Shown here: positions 36,742 through 45,922 of the stretch, piece by piece
How the letters are laid out: the number at the start of each line of letters is the position of its first letter
Position numbering within the stretch: position 1 is the stretch's first letter
Source: an uncultured Bacteroidales bacterium
Lineage (GTDB): Bacteria; Bacteroidota; Bacteroidia; Bacteroidales; P3
DNA: 64,000 bases
Reading direction: 5' to 3'
Assembly: GCA_947168515.1 (NCBI GenBank)
Contig: CAMVMF010000001.1
Span: 62,001-126,000, forward strand
Notes under the pieces: generated by a model
What the model was told of the DNA's origin: nothing
What the model saw: only the letters and a program-made list of their open reading frames with translations
Databases searched by the model: none
Made by a program: the position numbers and the translations under genes

Positions 36742-39527
36742 TTTAAATAATATTTTTCGTAGAACATTTTATATGCATCCACCTTCTTACGGTTGTACAG
36801 GGTGGAGTAATTCTGTTGCGATATGGCAAAGACTTGATAGTCATTCATGTCGTAGCCACTCATTGGGCCTTCTTCGCGCTGAAGATGCTTGCTGAAGTCC
36901 ACAGCATCCGAAGCATTGTTGAAAATTTTTATGGTAATCATCTGTGTCGAGTCTGTGAACATCAGCGGTTTTACCTGTAGACCCGAATTGCCGTAATAGG
37001 TGTTGATAAATAGTCCTACTTTGCCCTGCAGTTGTGTGGCACGTATTTTTTTGTCTTTGACCAGTATGATAACTTGGTGAGGTTTGTCGGCACGATAGCG
37101 GAACAGTTGTGCTTCGGGAGGCAGCTCATCGCCTCCAGCCTCCATTTCCGAGTCGCGCTCCTTCTGCTTTTGCTGCCTCTTTTCTATTTGGGTCAAAACT
37201 GAGTCTTCCAACGCTTCGTCTGCCCCGCTGTTTACTATATATTTTCCACCCTCCCCTAACAGATAGTCCAATTGCATCTGTGCAAGTGCTACTATACTGT
37301 CGGTCTTGGGATAAGTAGATACAATTCCCTCGAAGGTTTGCACGGCAGCTATCTTGTTGTCCATATGGGCGTAAGCCAAGCCCTCCCAGTAGCTGAACTT
37401 GCCCAACATAGGATTGCCCTCATAGAGGCTCTTGGCAGTGGATACAGCCTGAACGACATCGTTGTAGCGATGCCTACGATAGAGGTTGTACACCTCATCG
37501 TAGTCCTCTTTTATCAACTGGCTCCTACGGATGATTTCCTTATAATAGTCTTCGTCAAGGATAAGATTAGAAAAATCGCTGTCAGGGAAACCCAGCAGCA
37601 CCATATCACGGTAATAGTTCGAACTTGGTGTATTGCCTTGTTTGTCGTATATTTTATAGAGCATGAAAAATGCCTGCACTATCTCCGGACTAGTGGTGTA
37701 GTTGTTTGCCATCCTCAAGTAGCATTCCAATGCCTTAGGTATGTTGTGAACTCCGTCATAATAAATATATCCTGCATTTAGCAGTCCCACAGCAGTTTCT
37801 GCCTCCATGGAGTCTATTTCGGCCTGGTTTTTAGGTAGATCTTTCATGTAGTAGGCCACAGCATGTGGGTCATCTGGGTTGCCAAGTGCTCCTAGGTCAC
37901 CGTTTGCGCTGTCCTCTTTGAGTGTGTCGGCAGTCTCGTCTTGGAGTTCGTCATTCTCTTTTTCGTCCGAAATATCCTCTGATGGTGCCATAGCCAGCAT
38001 GTTCATGCCCAACAGTCCTTTTTTAGAGAGAAACCAATAGTCTTCCAACGTTCTCATACCCCAACGTTGACGAAATGTTTCCTTTCCTTTCTGTACTGTA
38101 TTGCTGTTATAAAAATACCAATCTCCTTGCAGTGTGTTCTGCTGGGCTTTTCCGTCGCCTTGCAGCTGTTCCATCAGTTCCCGCTCTTTGGCTTCTTCTT
38201 CGGCCTTTTTCAGTTCTTCTATTTTGTTGTTGATAAGGCTTAGCCTTTCTGCCTCAGGCATGCTTGCCAAAGCTATCAGGCTGTCATTACGTTCTATAAT
38301 GCGTGTGTATGAAACCAATGAGGTGAGTAGGTCATAGCGCGATTTGATGTCTGAATAATGTGGATAATCCGGCTTTATCAGTGACATGGCGGTGTCGTAG
38401 TAGATCTGCGACTGGTCGTAGTCCTGAAATTTATCGTACATGATACCGCCTAAACGTATAGCGGAACGAGCCTTCTGAGCGGGGTTGGTCTTGCTGACAG
38501 CGCAGGAGGTTCTAAAAGCGTCGACAGCTTTCTTGGTATCACGCATACCCATGTACATCTCCCCTTTAGCGTAATAAATCTGGTCTAAAAACTCCTCGTT
38601 CTTTTTGTCCTTCAACATCCTGTCCAGCAACCGCTCCAGTTTCTCGCGGTCTGTGTGCTGCAGGTCAGCGCAGGAGGCTATGTTCAGGCGGGCATTGAAT
38701 TCCATCTCATAGGTGGGTCCGTAGGAGAGCACCTTTTCGTAATATTTTGCGGCTGTCGGTCGCTTGTCGTTGTCTTGGTATACTTGTCCCAAGATGTAGC
38801 AGATACGAGCTTTCTGTTGGCGCGAGGGCCTTTCTTCCAAGGCCATTTTCAAGAATTGCACGCCCTTTTTGTATTTTTCCTGTGGCAGGGTACATTCTGC
38901 CATGGCCAAATAGAGATTCAGTTTTTGGCTAGAGGCAAAATTGCCTTTGCCCAAGGCTACCACCAGTTCGTCCAGATTACTTTCAGCATCTTGGAAACGT
39001 TGGTCTTGAGTGGAACAACGAGCATATAATACTGCCGCTTCGTCGCCAATTTCGGTTCCTTGATATTGTGACAACAACATCTGGCAAGTGCTGGCAGCAT
39101 TCGCATAGTCATGTTTGTAAAAAGTGGCATAGGCCATCATCAGGTAACATTTCGGAATATACTCCACATGTTCCATCCCGTTCAAAAAAATACTATGCTT
39201 TTTAATGCCTTTGACACTTTTTTCTATTGCGCGGTCAAACTGAGGATAGAAGGGCATGATCTCTTCTTTGGTTCCCAGTTTATATACGGGCAGGAGGCGG
39301 GTATAGTCGTCTTTCAATGTTCGCTCCATCATCCCCAGCCCTTCTTTCAGGCTTTCGTTTCCATTCCACCAGACGTTATAGTGTGCCGTGGTGTTGTGGT
39401 ACTGAATATTGGTCCAATTGGCCTTCTGTGTCGAGCAGGACTGCCACAGCATGGTCACCCCAATCAGCAATACCCCCACTAGTAGGGTATTGACGGTCAA
39501 TTTTATAATATTCAGTCTTCTCTTCAT
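36738..39527 (-). CDS. PorW/SprE-like T9SS TPR lipoprotein
   Basis: This start is ATG AAG AGA (MKRRLNIIK); the upstream frame begins only with TTG. It is a 929-residue lipoprotein: TM/signal LLVGVLLIGVTM and lipobox LWQSC, so the mature Cys is followed by STQKANW. The N-terminal NIQYHNTTAHYNVWWNGNES motif is shared by PorW (Porphyromonas) and SprE (Flavobacterium), T9SS components. Many TPRs run from about residue 110 to 360 and again from 600, with an acidic/Glu-rich linker (EISDEKENDELQDETADTL). It is needed for T9SS assembly in those species; the link here is inferred. It heads the bactofilin-RapZ operon. Confidence 0.8.
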   Translation of the reverse strand: MKRRLNIIKLTVNTLLVGVLLIGVTMLWQSCSTQKANWTNIQYHNTTAHYNVWWNGNESLKEGLGMMERTLKDDYTRLLPVYKLGTKEEIMPFYPQFDRAIEKSVKGIKKHSIFLNGMEHVEYIPKCYLMMAYATFYKHDYANAASTCQMLLSQYQGTEIGDEAAVLYARCSTQDQRFQDAESNLDELVVALGKGNFASSQKLNLYLAMAECTLPQEKYKKGVQFLKMALEERPSRQQKARICYILGQVYQDNDKRPTAAKYYEKVLSYGPTYEMEFNARLNIASCADLQHTDREKLERLLDRMLKDKKNEEFLDQIYYAKGEMYMGMRDTKKAVDAFRTSCAVSKTNPAQKARSAIRLGGIMYDKFQDYDQSQIYYDTAMSLIKPDYPHYSDIKSRYDLLTSLVSYTRIIERNDSLIALASMPEAERLSLINNKIEELKKAEEEAKERELMEQLQGDGKAQQNTLQGDWYFYNSNTVQKGKETFRQRWGMRTLEDYWFLSKKGLLGMNMLAMAPSEDISDEKENDELQDETADTLKEDSANGDLGALGNPDDPHAVAYYMKDLPKNQAEIDSMEAETAVGLLNAGYIYYDGVHNIPKALECYLRMANNYTTSPEIVQAFFMLYKIYDKQGNTPSSNYYRDMVLLGFPDSDFSNLILDEDYYKEIIRRSQLIKEDYDEVYNLYRRHRYNDVVQAVSTAKSLYEGNPMLGKFSYWEGLAYAHMDNKIAAVQTFEGIVSTYPKTDSIVALAQMQLDYLLGEGGKYIVNSGADEALEDSVLTQIEKRQQKQKERDSEMEAGGDELPPEAQLFRYRADKPHQVIILVKDKKIRATQLQGKVGLFINTYYGNSGLQVKPLMFTDSTQMITIKIFNNASDAVDFSKHLQREEGPMSGYDMNDYQVFAISQQNYSTLYNRKKVDAYKMFYEKYYLK

Positions 39528-39848
39528 GATAACCAATTTTTTATTCTATATTCGGCACTTTTCAGAAGCCAGGATTGTGCCTAACTCGGTCGTTCCATCA
39601 AGAGTGCCATCGGTGGCAACGTTAGTATAGACATAGCGTTGCTTTTGTGTCATAGTCGGCAACTTTGTCTTGCAACATTTATCAATGGTTCACACATATT
39701 GTATTATTGACGTATATTGAGGTTATAATAGAAACTGTCTGGATTCGATTGATGCATTGTGTTTTGGGGATTTCTTGTGTACTTATAATTGAGAGCACCA
39801 CTGTGCCTTTCTAATCAGCATAAACCAAATCCAAACAGCTTCTCGATA
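39528..39848. other. spacer with a possible 35-codon minus-strand frame
   Basis: In this 321-base spacer the only coding-like signal is an ATG-started frame on the minus strand (about 39652 down to 39545), MTQKQRYVYTNVATDGTLDG then TTELGTILASEKCRI. I see no clear promoter or family. The rest is A+T rich, with no RNA gene recognised. It may be chance. Confidence 0.25.
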
Positions 39849-40949
39849 TTAGACGTTGAATCTAAAGTGCATGATGTCTCCATCTTGCACCACATAGTCT
39901 TTGCCCTCCACGGCAATCTTACCGGCCTCGCGGCACTTGGCTTCGCTACCGTAAGCCACATAGTCGTCGTATTTTATGACTTCGGCACGTATGAATCCAC
40001 GCTCAAAATCGCTGTGTATGATGCCTGCTGTTTGAGGGGCTTTCATGCCTTTCTTAAATGTCCAGGCACGGCATTCTTTGGGACCTGCCGTAAGGAAAGT
40101 CTGCAGGTTCAGCAGCTTGTACGCTGCCTTAATCAGCCGATTGACACCCGATTCCTTCAAGCCTAGGTCCTCCAAGAACATTTGCTTTTCTTCGTATGTC
40201 TCCAACTCGGCGATGTCGGCTTCGATACCGGCACCTATTACCAGCACTTCGGCCTCCTCGTCCTTCACGGCTTCTTTCACCGCGTCAACATACTTGTTGC
40301 CGTTCACAACAGATTTTTCGTCCACATTGCACACATATAGGATTGGCTTGGCAGTCAGCAGCATCAAGTCTTTGGCTGCCTCCAGCTGTCCCTCTTCTAG
40401 TTTCACGGTACGGGCACTATGGCCGGCCAGCAGGGCTTCACGGTATAGGTCCATCACCTCCACCAATTTCTTGGCTTTTGGGTCGCCGCCAGCTTTGGCT
40501 TTCTTCACTTCTTTGTCATAGCGGTTCTCTATGGTTTCCAAGTCCTTGAACTGTAGCTCTAGGTCGATGGTCTGCTTGTCTCTTATCGGGTTCACGCTGC
40601 CGTCTACATGGGTTACGTTGTCATCGTCAAAACAGCGCAACACATGTATGATGGCATCGGTGGTGCGGATGTCCCCTAAGAATTTGTTGCCTAATCCTTC
40701 TCCTTTCGAGGCCCCTTTCACCAGACCGGCAATGTCCACTATCTCCACCGTGGCGGGGACCACACTGGCGGGATGTTCCATCTCTACTAGTTTGTTGAGA
40801 CGTTCGTCCGGAACAGTAATGACCCCCACATTGGGCTCGATGGTACAGAAAGGAAAGTTCGCCGCCTGCGCCTTGGCATTGCTCAGGCAGTTGAAAAGGG
40901 TCGACTTACCCACATTGGGTAGTCCTACGATACCACATTGTAGTGACAT
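39849..40949 (-). CDS. ychF: redox-regulated ribosome-binding ATPase YchF
   Basis: This 366-residue Obg-family GTPase/ATPase has the P-loop GLPNVGKSTLFNCLSN, switch G2 VDIAGLVKGASKGEGLGNKF, G3-region DAIIHVLRCFDDDNV, and a C-terminal TGS domain: FLTAGPKECRAWTFKKGMKAPQTAG, read in short pieces, then IHSDFERGFIRAEV. G4 reads YVCNVDE. YchF prefers ATP and associates with ribosomes. It is monocistronic with a short gap to a GT2 gene. Confidence 0.97.
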   Translation of the reverse strand: MSLQCGIVGLPNVGKSTLFNCLSNAKAQAANFPFCTIEPNVGVITVPDERLNKLVEMEHPASVVPATVEIVDIAGLVKGASKGEGLGNKFLGDIRTTDAIIHVLRCFDDDNVTHVDGSVNPIRDKQTIDLELQFKDLETIENRYDKEVKKAKAGGDPKAKKLVEVMDLYREALLAGHSARTVKLEEGQLEAAKDLMLLTAKPILYVCNVDEKSVVNGNKYVDAVKEAVKDEEAEVLVIGAGIEADIAELETYEEKQMFLEDLGLKESGVNRLIKAAYKLLNLQTFLTAGPKECRAWTFKKGMKAPQTAGIIHSDFERGFIRAEVIKYDDYVAYGSEAKCREAGKIAVEGKDYVVQDGDIMHFRFNV

Positions 40950-40993
40950 ATTTTTCTAGTTGTTTTTATTGAAGTTGTTGTAGTCTTTTTTTA

Positions 40994-41941
40994 CTATTCT
41001 GCACCTTTGACCATATCCCTCTCTATCAGATATTGGTTGCGTGTCGAGGAGTTGCGGCAGATCAGCTCACCTAGGAATCCTGCCATAAACAACACAGTGC
41101 CCATCAGTATGAACAGCATAGACACATAGAACCATACGCTGTTGGTCAGCGATATGCTGCCACAGATACGCATCACACACACGATCACAAAGGCGATGAA
41201 TCCCAGCAAGAACGATACACTGCCAATCAGGCCGAAGAAATGCATGGGTTGTTTGCCAAATTTAGACATGAACATGATGCTCATCAGGTCTAAGTATCCG
41301 TTCACGAAGCGGTCCAGACCAAATTTGGTCACTCCATACTGGCGTTTACGATGTTGCACCACTTTCTCGCCTATGTTGCCGAATCCTGCCCATTTGGCAA
41401 TGACCGGAATGTAGCGATGCATCTCGCCGTAGACTTCAATACTTTTCACCACGTCGCGTCGATAGGCTTTTAGGCCGCAGTTGAAGTCGTGCAGATAAAT
41501 ACCGCTCATCTTGCGAGTGGTCCAGTTGAAGAATTTCGATGGGATGTTTTTGGACAACTTAGAGTCATAACGCTTCTTCTTCCATCCACTTACCAGGTCG
41601 TACCCTTCGTCCTTTATCATGTGGTATAACTCTGGAACCTCGTCAGGACTGTCTTGCAGGTCGGCATCCATGGTGATGACCACATCGCCTTCGGCGCGCA
41701 CGAAACCCACGTTCAGGGCAGCCGACTTACCATAGTTTCTGCGGAATTTCACCCCCTTATATCGAGGGTTCTTGTCGTGAAGGCCCTCTATGACCTTCCA
41801 TGAGTTGTCCTTGCTGCCATCATCTACCATGATGACTTCGTAATCGAAGTGATGTTCTTCCATCACTCGATCTATCCATTCTGCCAGATGGGGTAATGAC
41901 TCATCTTCATTAAAAAGCGGCACAATGATTGAAATATCCAT
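40994..41941 (-). CDS. GT2 polyprenyl-phosphate glycosyltransferase (DPM1/GtrB-like)
   Basis: This 315-residue protein has a soluble GT2 domain (about 1-225) with IIVPLFNEDESLPHL, VDDGSKDNSW, DADLQDSPDE and the QRKKR-free VVQHRKRQYGVTK end. Two C-terminal membrane helices (about 230-300: FGLIGSVSFLLGFIAFVIVC and SMLFILMGTVLFMAGFLGEL) anchor it. Members transfer a hexose or aminosugar to polyprenyl phosphate for envelope glycans. The neighbours are a DUF4199 membrane protein and other glycosyltransferases. Confidence 0.88.
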   Translation of the reverse strand: MDISIIVPLFNEDESLPHLAEWIDRVMEEHHFDYEVIMVDDGSKDNSWKVIEGLHDKNPRYKGVKFRRNYGKSAALNVGFVRAEGDVVITMDADLQDSPDEVPELYHMIKDEGYDLVSGWKKKRYDSKLSKNIPSKFFNWTTRKMSGIYLHDFNCGLKAYRRDVVKSIEVYGEMHRYIPVIAKWAGFGNIGEKVVQHRKRQYGVTKFGLDRFVNGYLDLMSIMFMSKFGKQPMHFFGLIGSVSFLLGFIAFVIVCVMRICGSISLTNSVWFYVSMLFILMGTVLFMAGFLGELICRNSSTRNQYLIERDMVKGAE

Positions 41942-42015
41942 TTGTCTTTTATTTTTTATATTTCTCAGTTCTAAACCACGATGTTTGTTCTATCTCTTAG
42001 TGGTTGGCTGACTAC

Positions 42016-42573
42016 TTATTTTTTATTTCTCTCCACCACAGGACTTTTCTCCGTCCTGAAGATCAGTGCAGCAAAGAATGTCAGTATGATACTCATCACC
42101 GCCGAACGGAACCCTCCAATAAAGGCCCAATCTCCCGCAGTGTATTTCTTCACCAGCTCCACAGCCGCCTTTGCCTCTGCACTACTCTCTGCTGGTTCCA
42201 TCACACTGATTCGCTCCTGATTATAGAATTCCACCAGTTCGGTATTGATACTTCCGCAGTTCACCCAAGTCAGCAGTCCATATACAACAGACCCTACAAC
42301 ACCTATGCCCAACCCCAACAACATCAACTCTTTCAGCGTCACCTTCTTGTCGGGCAACTGCTCCCTGTATCTGTAGGTGAATAAGAAAATCCCCACACCC
42401 ATTACCAGTTCGGTGATGAAGTTTTCGGGCTGACTCATCGGGCTGTCCGACATCCAGTCTCTCACAAACAAAATCACAAACATAGCAATACCTGTTACCA
42501 TTCCGTATATCAGGTAGGATTTTCGGTAATTGCCATAAATGGTTGATTTATATCGTCTAAATATCTTTGCCAT
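42016..42573 (-). CDS. DUF4199 membrane protein
   Basis: This 185-residue protein has four membrane segments (about 20-38, 50-64, 78-100 and 145-170). The pattern IYGNYRKSYLIYGMVTGIAM, LVMGVGIFLFTYRY and KVTLKELMLLGLGIGVVGS fits DUF4199 of Bacteroidota. In this phylum the gene usually lies directly before a GT2 of the type seen at 40994. It may act as a small carrier or accessory to that transferase. It has its own -7 element (42590-42597). Confidence 0.8.
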   Translation of the reverse strand: MAKIFRRYKSTIYGNYRKSYLIYGMVTGIAMFVILFVRDWMSDSPMSQPENFITELVMGVGIFLFTYRYREQLPDKKVTLKELMLLGLGIGVVGSVVYGLLTWVNCGSINTELVEFYNQERISVMEPAESSAEAKAAVELVKKYTAGDWAFIGGFRSAVMSIILTFFAALIFRTEKSPVVERNKK

Positions 42574-42589
42574 CTTTTCTTAGAAAACG

Positions 42590-42597
42590 CAAAGATA
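42590..42597 (-). promoter_or_regulatory. Bacteroidota -7 element for DUF4199-GT2
   Basis: The minus strand reads TATCTTTG, 16 bases from the DUF4199 ATG, so the leader would be very short. Confidence 0.5.
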
Positions 42598-42613
42598 CTA
42601 AAAAAAATGCATT

Positions 42614-43714
42614 TTATAGAAGAATATTTTTAAAATCCAGATACCCTTCTGCTTTTGCCAGCGTTTCTTTCCTCTTTGCTAGTTCACTCTCAGTAAATTC
42701 TGTGGACATTAACCGGTCCAGGGCTTCTACCATCGCAGTAGGTGTGGAGGCCACCTCACAGGCCTCGCCAAGCTTAGTCCCCTCTACCATTAATGGGTTG
42801 ACCAAACAAAAACGACCCTCATATAGTGCGTTCATTAGTTTCAGCTTCACCCCTGTGGCTTGGTCAGTAACCAGCAAATTCACATGAGCTTCGGCCACCA
42901 ACTTCTGCATCATTGCATCTGTGGGATTAGGAACCAGGGTCACGTTGTCGTATTGTTTCAGCTGGTTCTGTATGCCTTCATCAGGATCTCGACCTGCAAC
43001 TACGAATGAATATTCTGTATTGGCTATCAGGTTTTTGGCAATATAATCTACTGCTCTGACATTCTCTGCTACCGAGAGGTTGCCATGGTATAGTATATAT
43101 TCTCCCCTACCTAATGCCGAACTCACCTGTGTATGTCTGTGCGAAGGGGGCACAACAACCACCCGTTTGCAACCTATATCTCTGAAATGTTGAGCATCTT
43201 TTTCCGAGATGGCTAGCACCGCCGTCGCCCGAGTCAGAATGGGCTCATAGCTCTTCAACTTGCAGGATTCCAGCCTAAAAAAGAATCTTTTCCAAGGGTT
43301 CCTCTCCGCTTGCGACAGTGAGCGATAGTATTCGTGCTCCACATTATGTGCCCGCACGGCTATCTTGCGCTCTTCATCACTCAACTGCTCTAGCACATAG
43401 CAGTCGTGCAGCCCTTCCAGCAGGATGGGATACCTATCCTGTTTCAGCCTTTCGATCAACTCTTTCGAATTGCGTGATGCCACTATATATGGCTTTTTTT
43501 CCCATTGGTGGCGCAGCCCAGTCTCTCGGCGGTAATAGTGGACTTCTTCGCATATCTTGTTCAGCACCTCCGCTTCTTGGCGCCCATAGGTATAGCTGTG
43601 GAGGTGTATTTTCACCCCCTGCTCTGCCAGTGTTTTGATCCGGTAGTACACGTCTATCACACCACCGTAATCAGCAGGCCAGGGCACGTTGAATGAGACG
43701 ATATGAAGGTGCAT
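42614..43714 (-). CDS. GT-B glycosyltransferase (family 4-like)
   Basis: This 366-residue soluble protein starts MHLHIVSFNVPWPADYGGVID. The N-terminal Rossmann half carries RAHNVEHEYYRSLS. The linker VLAISEKDAQHF and VVPPSHRH lead into the C-terminal half, with YILYHGNLSVAENVRAVDY, FVVAGRDPDE, NVTLVPN and GVKLKLMNALYEGRFCL. This is the GT4 donor-site pattern. It probably adds a sugar in an envelope glycan. A hairpin lies between it and the RprY-MBL pair. Confidence 0.82.
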   Translation of the reverse strand: MHLHIVSFNVPWPADYGGVIDVYYRIKTLAEQGVKIHLHSYTYGRQEAEVLNKICEEVHYYRRETGLRHQWEKKPYIVASRNSKELIERLKQDRYPILLEGLHDCYVLEQLSDEERKIAVRAHNVEHEYYRSLSQAERNPWKRFFFRLESCKLKSYEPILTRATAVLAISEKDAQHFRDIGCKRVVVVPPSHRHTQVSSALGRGEYILYHGNLSVAENVRAVDYIAKNLIANTEYSFVVAGRDPDEGIQNQLKQYDNVTLVPNPTDAMMQKLVAEAHVNLLVTDQATGVKLKLMNALYEGRFCLVNPLMVEGTKLGEACEVASTPTAMVEALDRLMSTEFTESELAKRKETLAKAEGYLDFKNILL

Positions 43715-43809
43715 AATGATTCTCTAAAATGGGTGCTACAATGTTCTAGTCCGATGACAAGTTCTATAATTTGCCTTCAAGCCTTTCCATCCGAAATGTA
43801 GTTCTCTTC

Positions 43810-43833
43810 GCAGGGAAATAGTTGTTTCCCTGC
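43810..43833. terminator. hairpin in the GT4/PhnP-like spacer
   Basis: GCAGGGAAA and TTTCCCTGC form a perfect 9-base stem with a 6-base loop, 84 bases beyond the end of the MBL gene. No T tract follows on either strand, so termination is only likely. Confidence 0.45.
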
Positions 43834-43916
43834 CGAATAAAAACGGAATGGGCATAATAGTCTGCAAAACTATATCCGAGTTTGAAGAAACAAGTGCAAG
43901 AAGTAGCCTCCGGTTC

Positions 43917-44693
43917 CTATTCTTTCACTTCCACCTGCAGGTTGTCGTATGCTAAATGAACATTCTCTGGCAACTCCTTCTCTGTTTCGGCATACAGTCC
44001 CATCTCGTGGCTCACATGTGTCAAATAGGCCACCCGTGGACTTACTGCCCTTATTATTTCTAGAGATTCTGAAAGACAGAAGTGTGAGAAATGTTTCTGG
44101 CGCCGCAATGCATTGATGACCAATGTGTCCACCCCTCTCAGCTTGTCTATTTCTTTGGGCTCAATATGGTTTGCATCGGTTATGTATGCCAGCCTCCCAA
44201 TACGGTAGCCCAGCACCGGCAGGTCTTTGTGCATGGCTTTTATGGGCATCACCTCTTCCCCTGCAGCCACCATCACAGGCTCGTCGCCCGCTATTTCGTG
44301 CATGTTGGCTTCTGGCAATCCGGGAAATTCGTGTGGCGCAAAGATATAGTGATAGTCTCGTTCTATGGCCTCACGGGCTTCTCGGTTGCAGTAGATTTCC
44401 ATCTTCTTCCTTTGTGTCCAGTTGAAGGGGCGTATGTCGTCCAACCCTCCCACATGGTCGCGGTGAGCATGGGTGATCAGTATGCTGTCCAAGTGGGTCA
44501 CATGCGCCCTCAGCATCTGCTCTCTAAAGTCTGGTCCTATGTCTATGAGGATGTTCTTTCCGCTATCGGTCTCTATCAAGGCCGATGTGCGCAAATGTTT
44601 ATCATGCTTGTCTTCTGACCGACAAACGGCACAATTACAAGCTATAACGGGTACCCCTTGCGAAGTACCCGTTCCTAAAAAAAACAATCGCAT
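43917..44693 (-). CDS. PhnP-like MBL-fold phosphodiesterase
   Basis: This 258-residue metallo-beta-lactamase-fold enzyme has MRLFFLGTGTSQGVPVIACN, CAVC (extra zinc-type Cys of PhnP), the metal motif THAHRDHVGGLDD, a central D (YITDANHI) and HVSHEMG at the end. PhnP acts on cyclic ribose phosphates; the Bacteroidota members next to response regulators have no proven substrate. Its ATG follows the stop of the RprY-like regulator directly (TAGATG), so translation is coupled. Confidence 0.85.
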   Translation of the reverse strand: MRLFFLGTGTSQGVPVIACNCAVCRSEDKHDKHLRTSALIETDSGKNILIDIGPDFREQMLRAHVTHLDSILITHAHRDHVGGLDDIRPFNWTQRKKMEIYCNREAREAIERDYHYIFAPHEFPGLPEANMHEIAGDEPVMVAAGEEVMPIKAMHKDLPVLGYRIGRLAYITDANHIEPKEIDKLRGVDTLVINALRRQKHFSHFCLSESLEIIRAVSPRVAYLTHVSHEMGLYAETEKELPENVHLAYDNLQVEVKE

Positions 44694-45389
44694 CTATTCG
44701 TTTTTAACTGTCAATCTAAAACCAACTCCGTGCACATTTACAATCTGCACCTGCGGGTCTACCTTCAAGTATTTACGAAGTTTGGTAATATACACATCCA
44801 TGCTCCGCGCGGCAAAATAGCTGTCGTCCTTCCATATCTTCTGCAAGGTGCTTGTGCGGTCGACCAATTGGTTGAAGTTCATGGCAAACATACGCAGCAG
44901 TTCGCACTCTTTCATGGTCAGGCGCTGCACGTTGTCTCCGCACGTAAGCGTTTGGTGGCCATAGTCAAAGACAAAGTTGCCTATGTGGAAAATGTTTTTG
45001 TCCGGCTTTCCGTCGTCGAAGGACCGGCGGATTGTGGCATTCACACGGGCCAACAGCTCTTCCATGCTGAACGGCTTGGTGACATAGTCGTCGGCACCAA
45101 TTTCGAATCCCTTCAGTTTGTCGGCTTCCAGGTTCTTTGCCGTCAGGAAGATGATTGGGATGCGTTTGTCCACTTTACGGATTTCCTTAGCCACCGTGAA
45201 ACCATCCTTCACGGGCATCATAATGTCTAGTATACAGGCATCAACATCATCATTTTGGTAGATGTCCAATGCAGCTTGTCCGTCTACAGCCAGGAATACG
45301 GTGTACCCTTTCTGAGTCAGATATGCTTTCAAAATAGTTCCCAGGTTGGGATCGTCTTCTGCTACAAGCAGATTAATTCCTAGATTCAT
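44694..45389 (-). CDS. rprY: RprY-like OmpR/PhoB response regulator
   Basis: This 231-residue regulator has a receiver (1-120) with acidic pocket EDD (11-13), phospho-acceptor D55 in CILDIMMPV, the Thr in FLTAKN and Lys in DDYVTKPFS. The C-terminal winged helix (130-230) reads GHQTLTCGDNVQRLTMKECELLRM, then DDSYFAARSMDVYITKLRKYLK. The sequence looks like RprY of Bacteroides/Porphyromonas. No histidine kinase is adjacent, as for the orphan form known in P. gingivalis. It is coupled to the PhnP-like gene. Promoter elements are not clear. Confidence 0.82.
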   Translation of the reverse strand: MNLGINLLVAEDDPNLGTILKAYLTQKGYTVFLAVDGQAALDIYQNDDVDACILDIMMPVKDGFTVAKEIRKVDKRIPIIFLTAKNLEADKLKGFEIGADDYVTKPFSMEELLARVNATIRRSFDDGKPDKNIFHIGNFVFDYGHQTLTCGDNVQRLTMKECELLRMFAMNFNQLVDRTSTLQKIWKDDSYFAARSMDVYITKLRKYLKVDPQVQIVNVHGVGFRLTVKNE

Positions 45390-45401
45390 AACTTACAAAA
45401 A

Positions 45402-45857
45402 TTAGTCTTCAACAATTTTAATACTCTCGATGAGGTCCCCAGCCTCTATCTTGTCTATCACATCCACCCCTTCTGTCACCTTCCCAAAACAGGTGTGGCG
45501 ACCGTCCAAGTGTTGTGTGTTCTCTCTGTTGTGGCAGATGAAGAATTGGCTTCCGCCTGTGTCCTTCCCTGCATGGGCCATAGAGAGTACGCCCCTGTCG
45601 TGGTACTGTTTCTCTGCTTCTGTTTCGCATTTGATGTGCCAGCCGGGTCCTCCAGTACCCACGCGTGGGTCGCGTGGATTGCGGCTATAAGGGCAGCCCC
45701 CCTGTATGACAAAACCCGGTATCACTCTGTGGAATCGAAGTCCGTCATAAAATCCCGATTTTGCCAGTTTGACAAAGTTTTCAACAGTTCCTGGAACCTC
45801 TTTCGCATATAGTTCCGCTGTCATAGTTCCCTTAGGTGTAGTTATTATTGCTTTCAT
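45402..45857 (-). CDS. cyclophilin-type peptidylprolyl isomerase
   Basis: I chose [10 protein letters not shown] at 45857 (151 residues) as the start; an ATG three codons upstream is equally possible. Signatures are [39 protein letters not shown] and [14 protein letters not shown]. The length is that of the short PpiB type, with no signal peptide, so it is cytoplasmic. It catalyses proline isomerisation. It lies between lepB and rprY on the same strand. Confidence 0.93.
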   Translation of the reverse strand: MKAIITTPKGTMTAELYAKEVPGTVENFVKLAKSGFYDGLRFHRVIPGFVIQGGCPYSRNPRDPRVGTGGPGWHIKCETEAEKQYHDRGVLSMAHAGKDTGGSQFFICHNRENTQHLDGRHTCFGKVTEGVDVIDKIEAGDLIESIKIVED

Positions 45858-45922
45858 ATCTGTCATTAAGTACCCTATTAACTTAAAAAATTGCAATTTA
45901 TTGTATATCTTTAGTATTTTTT

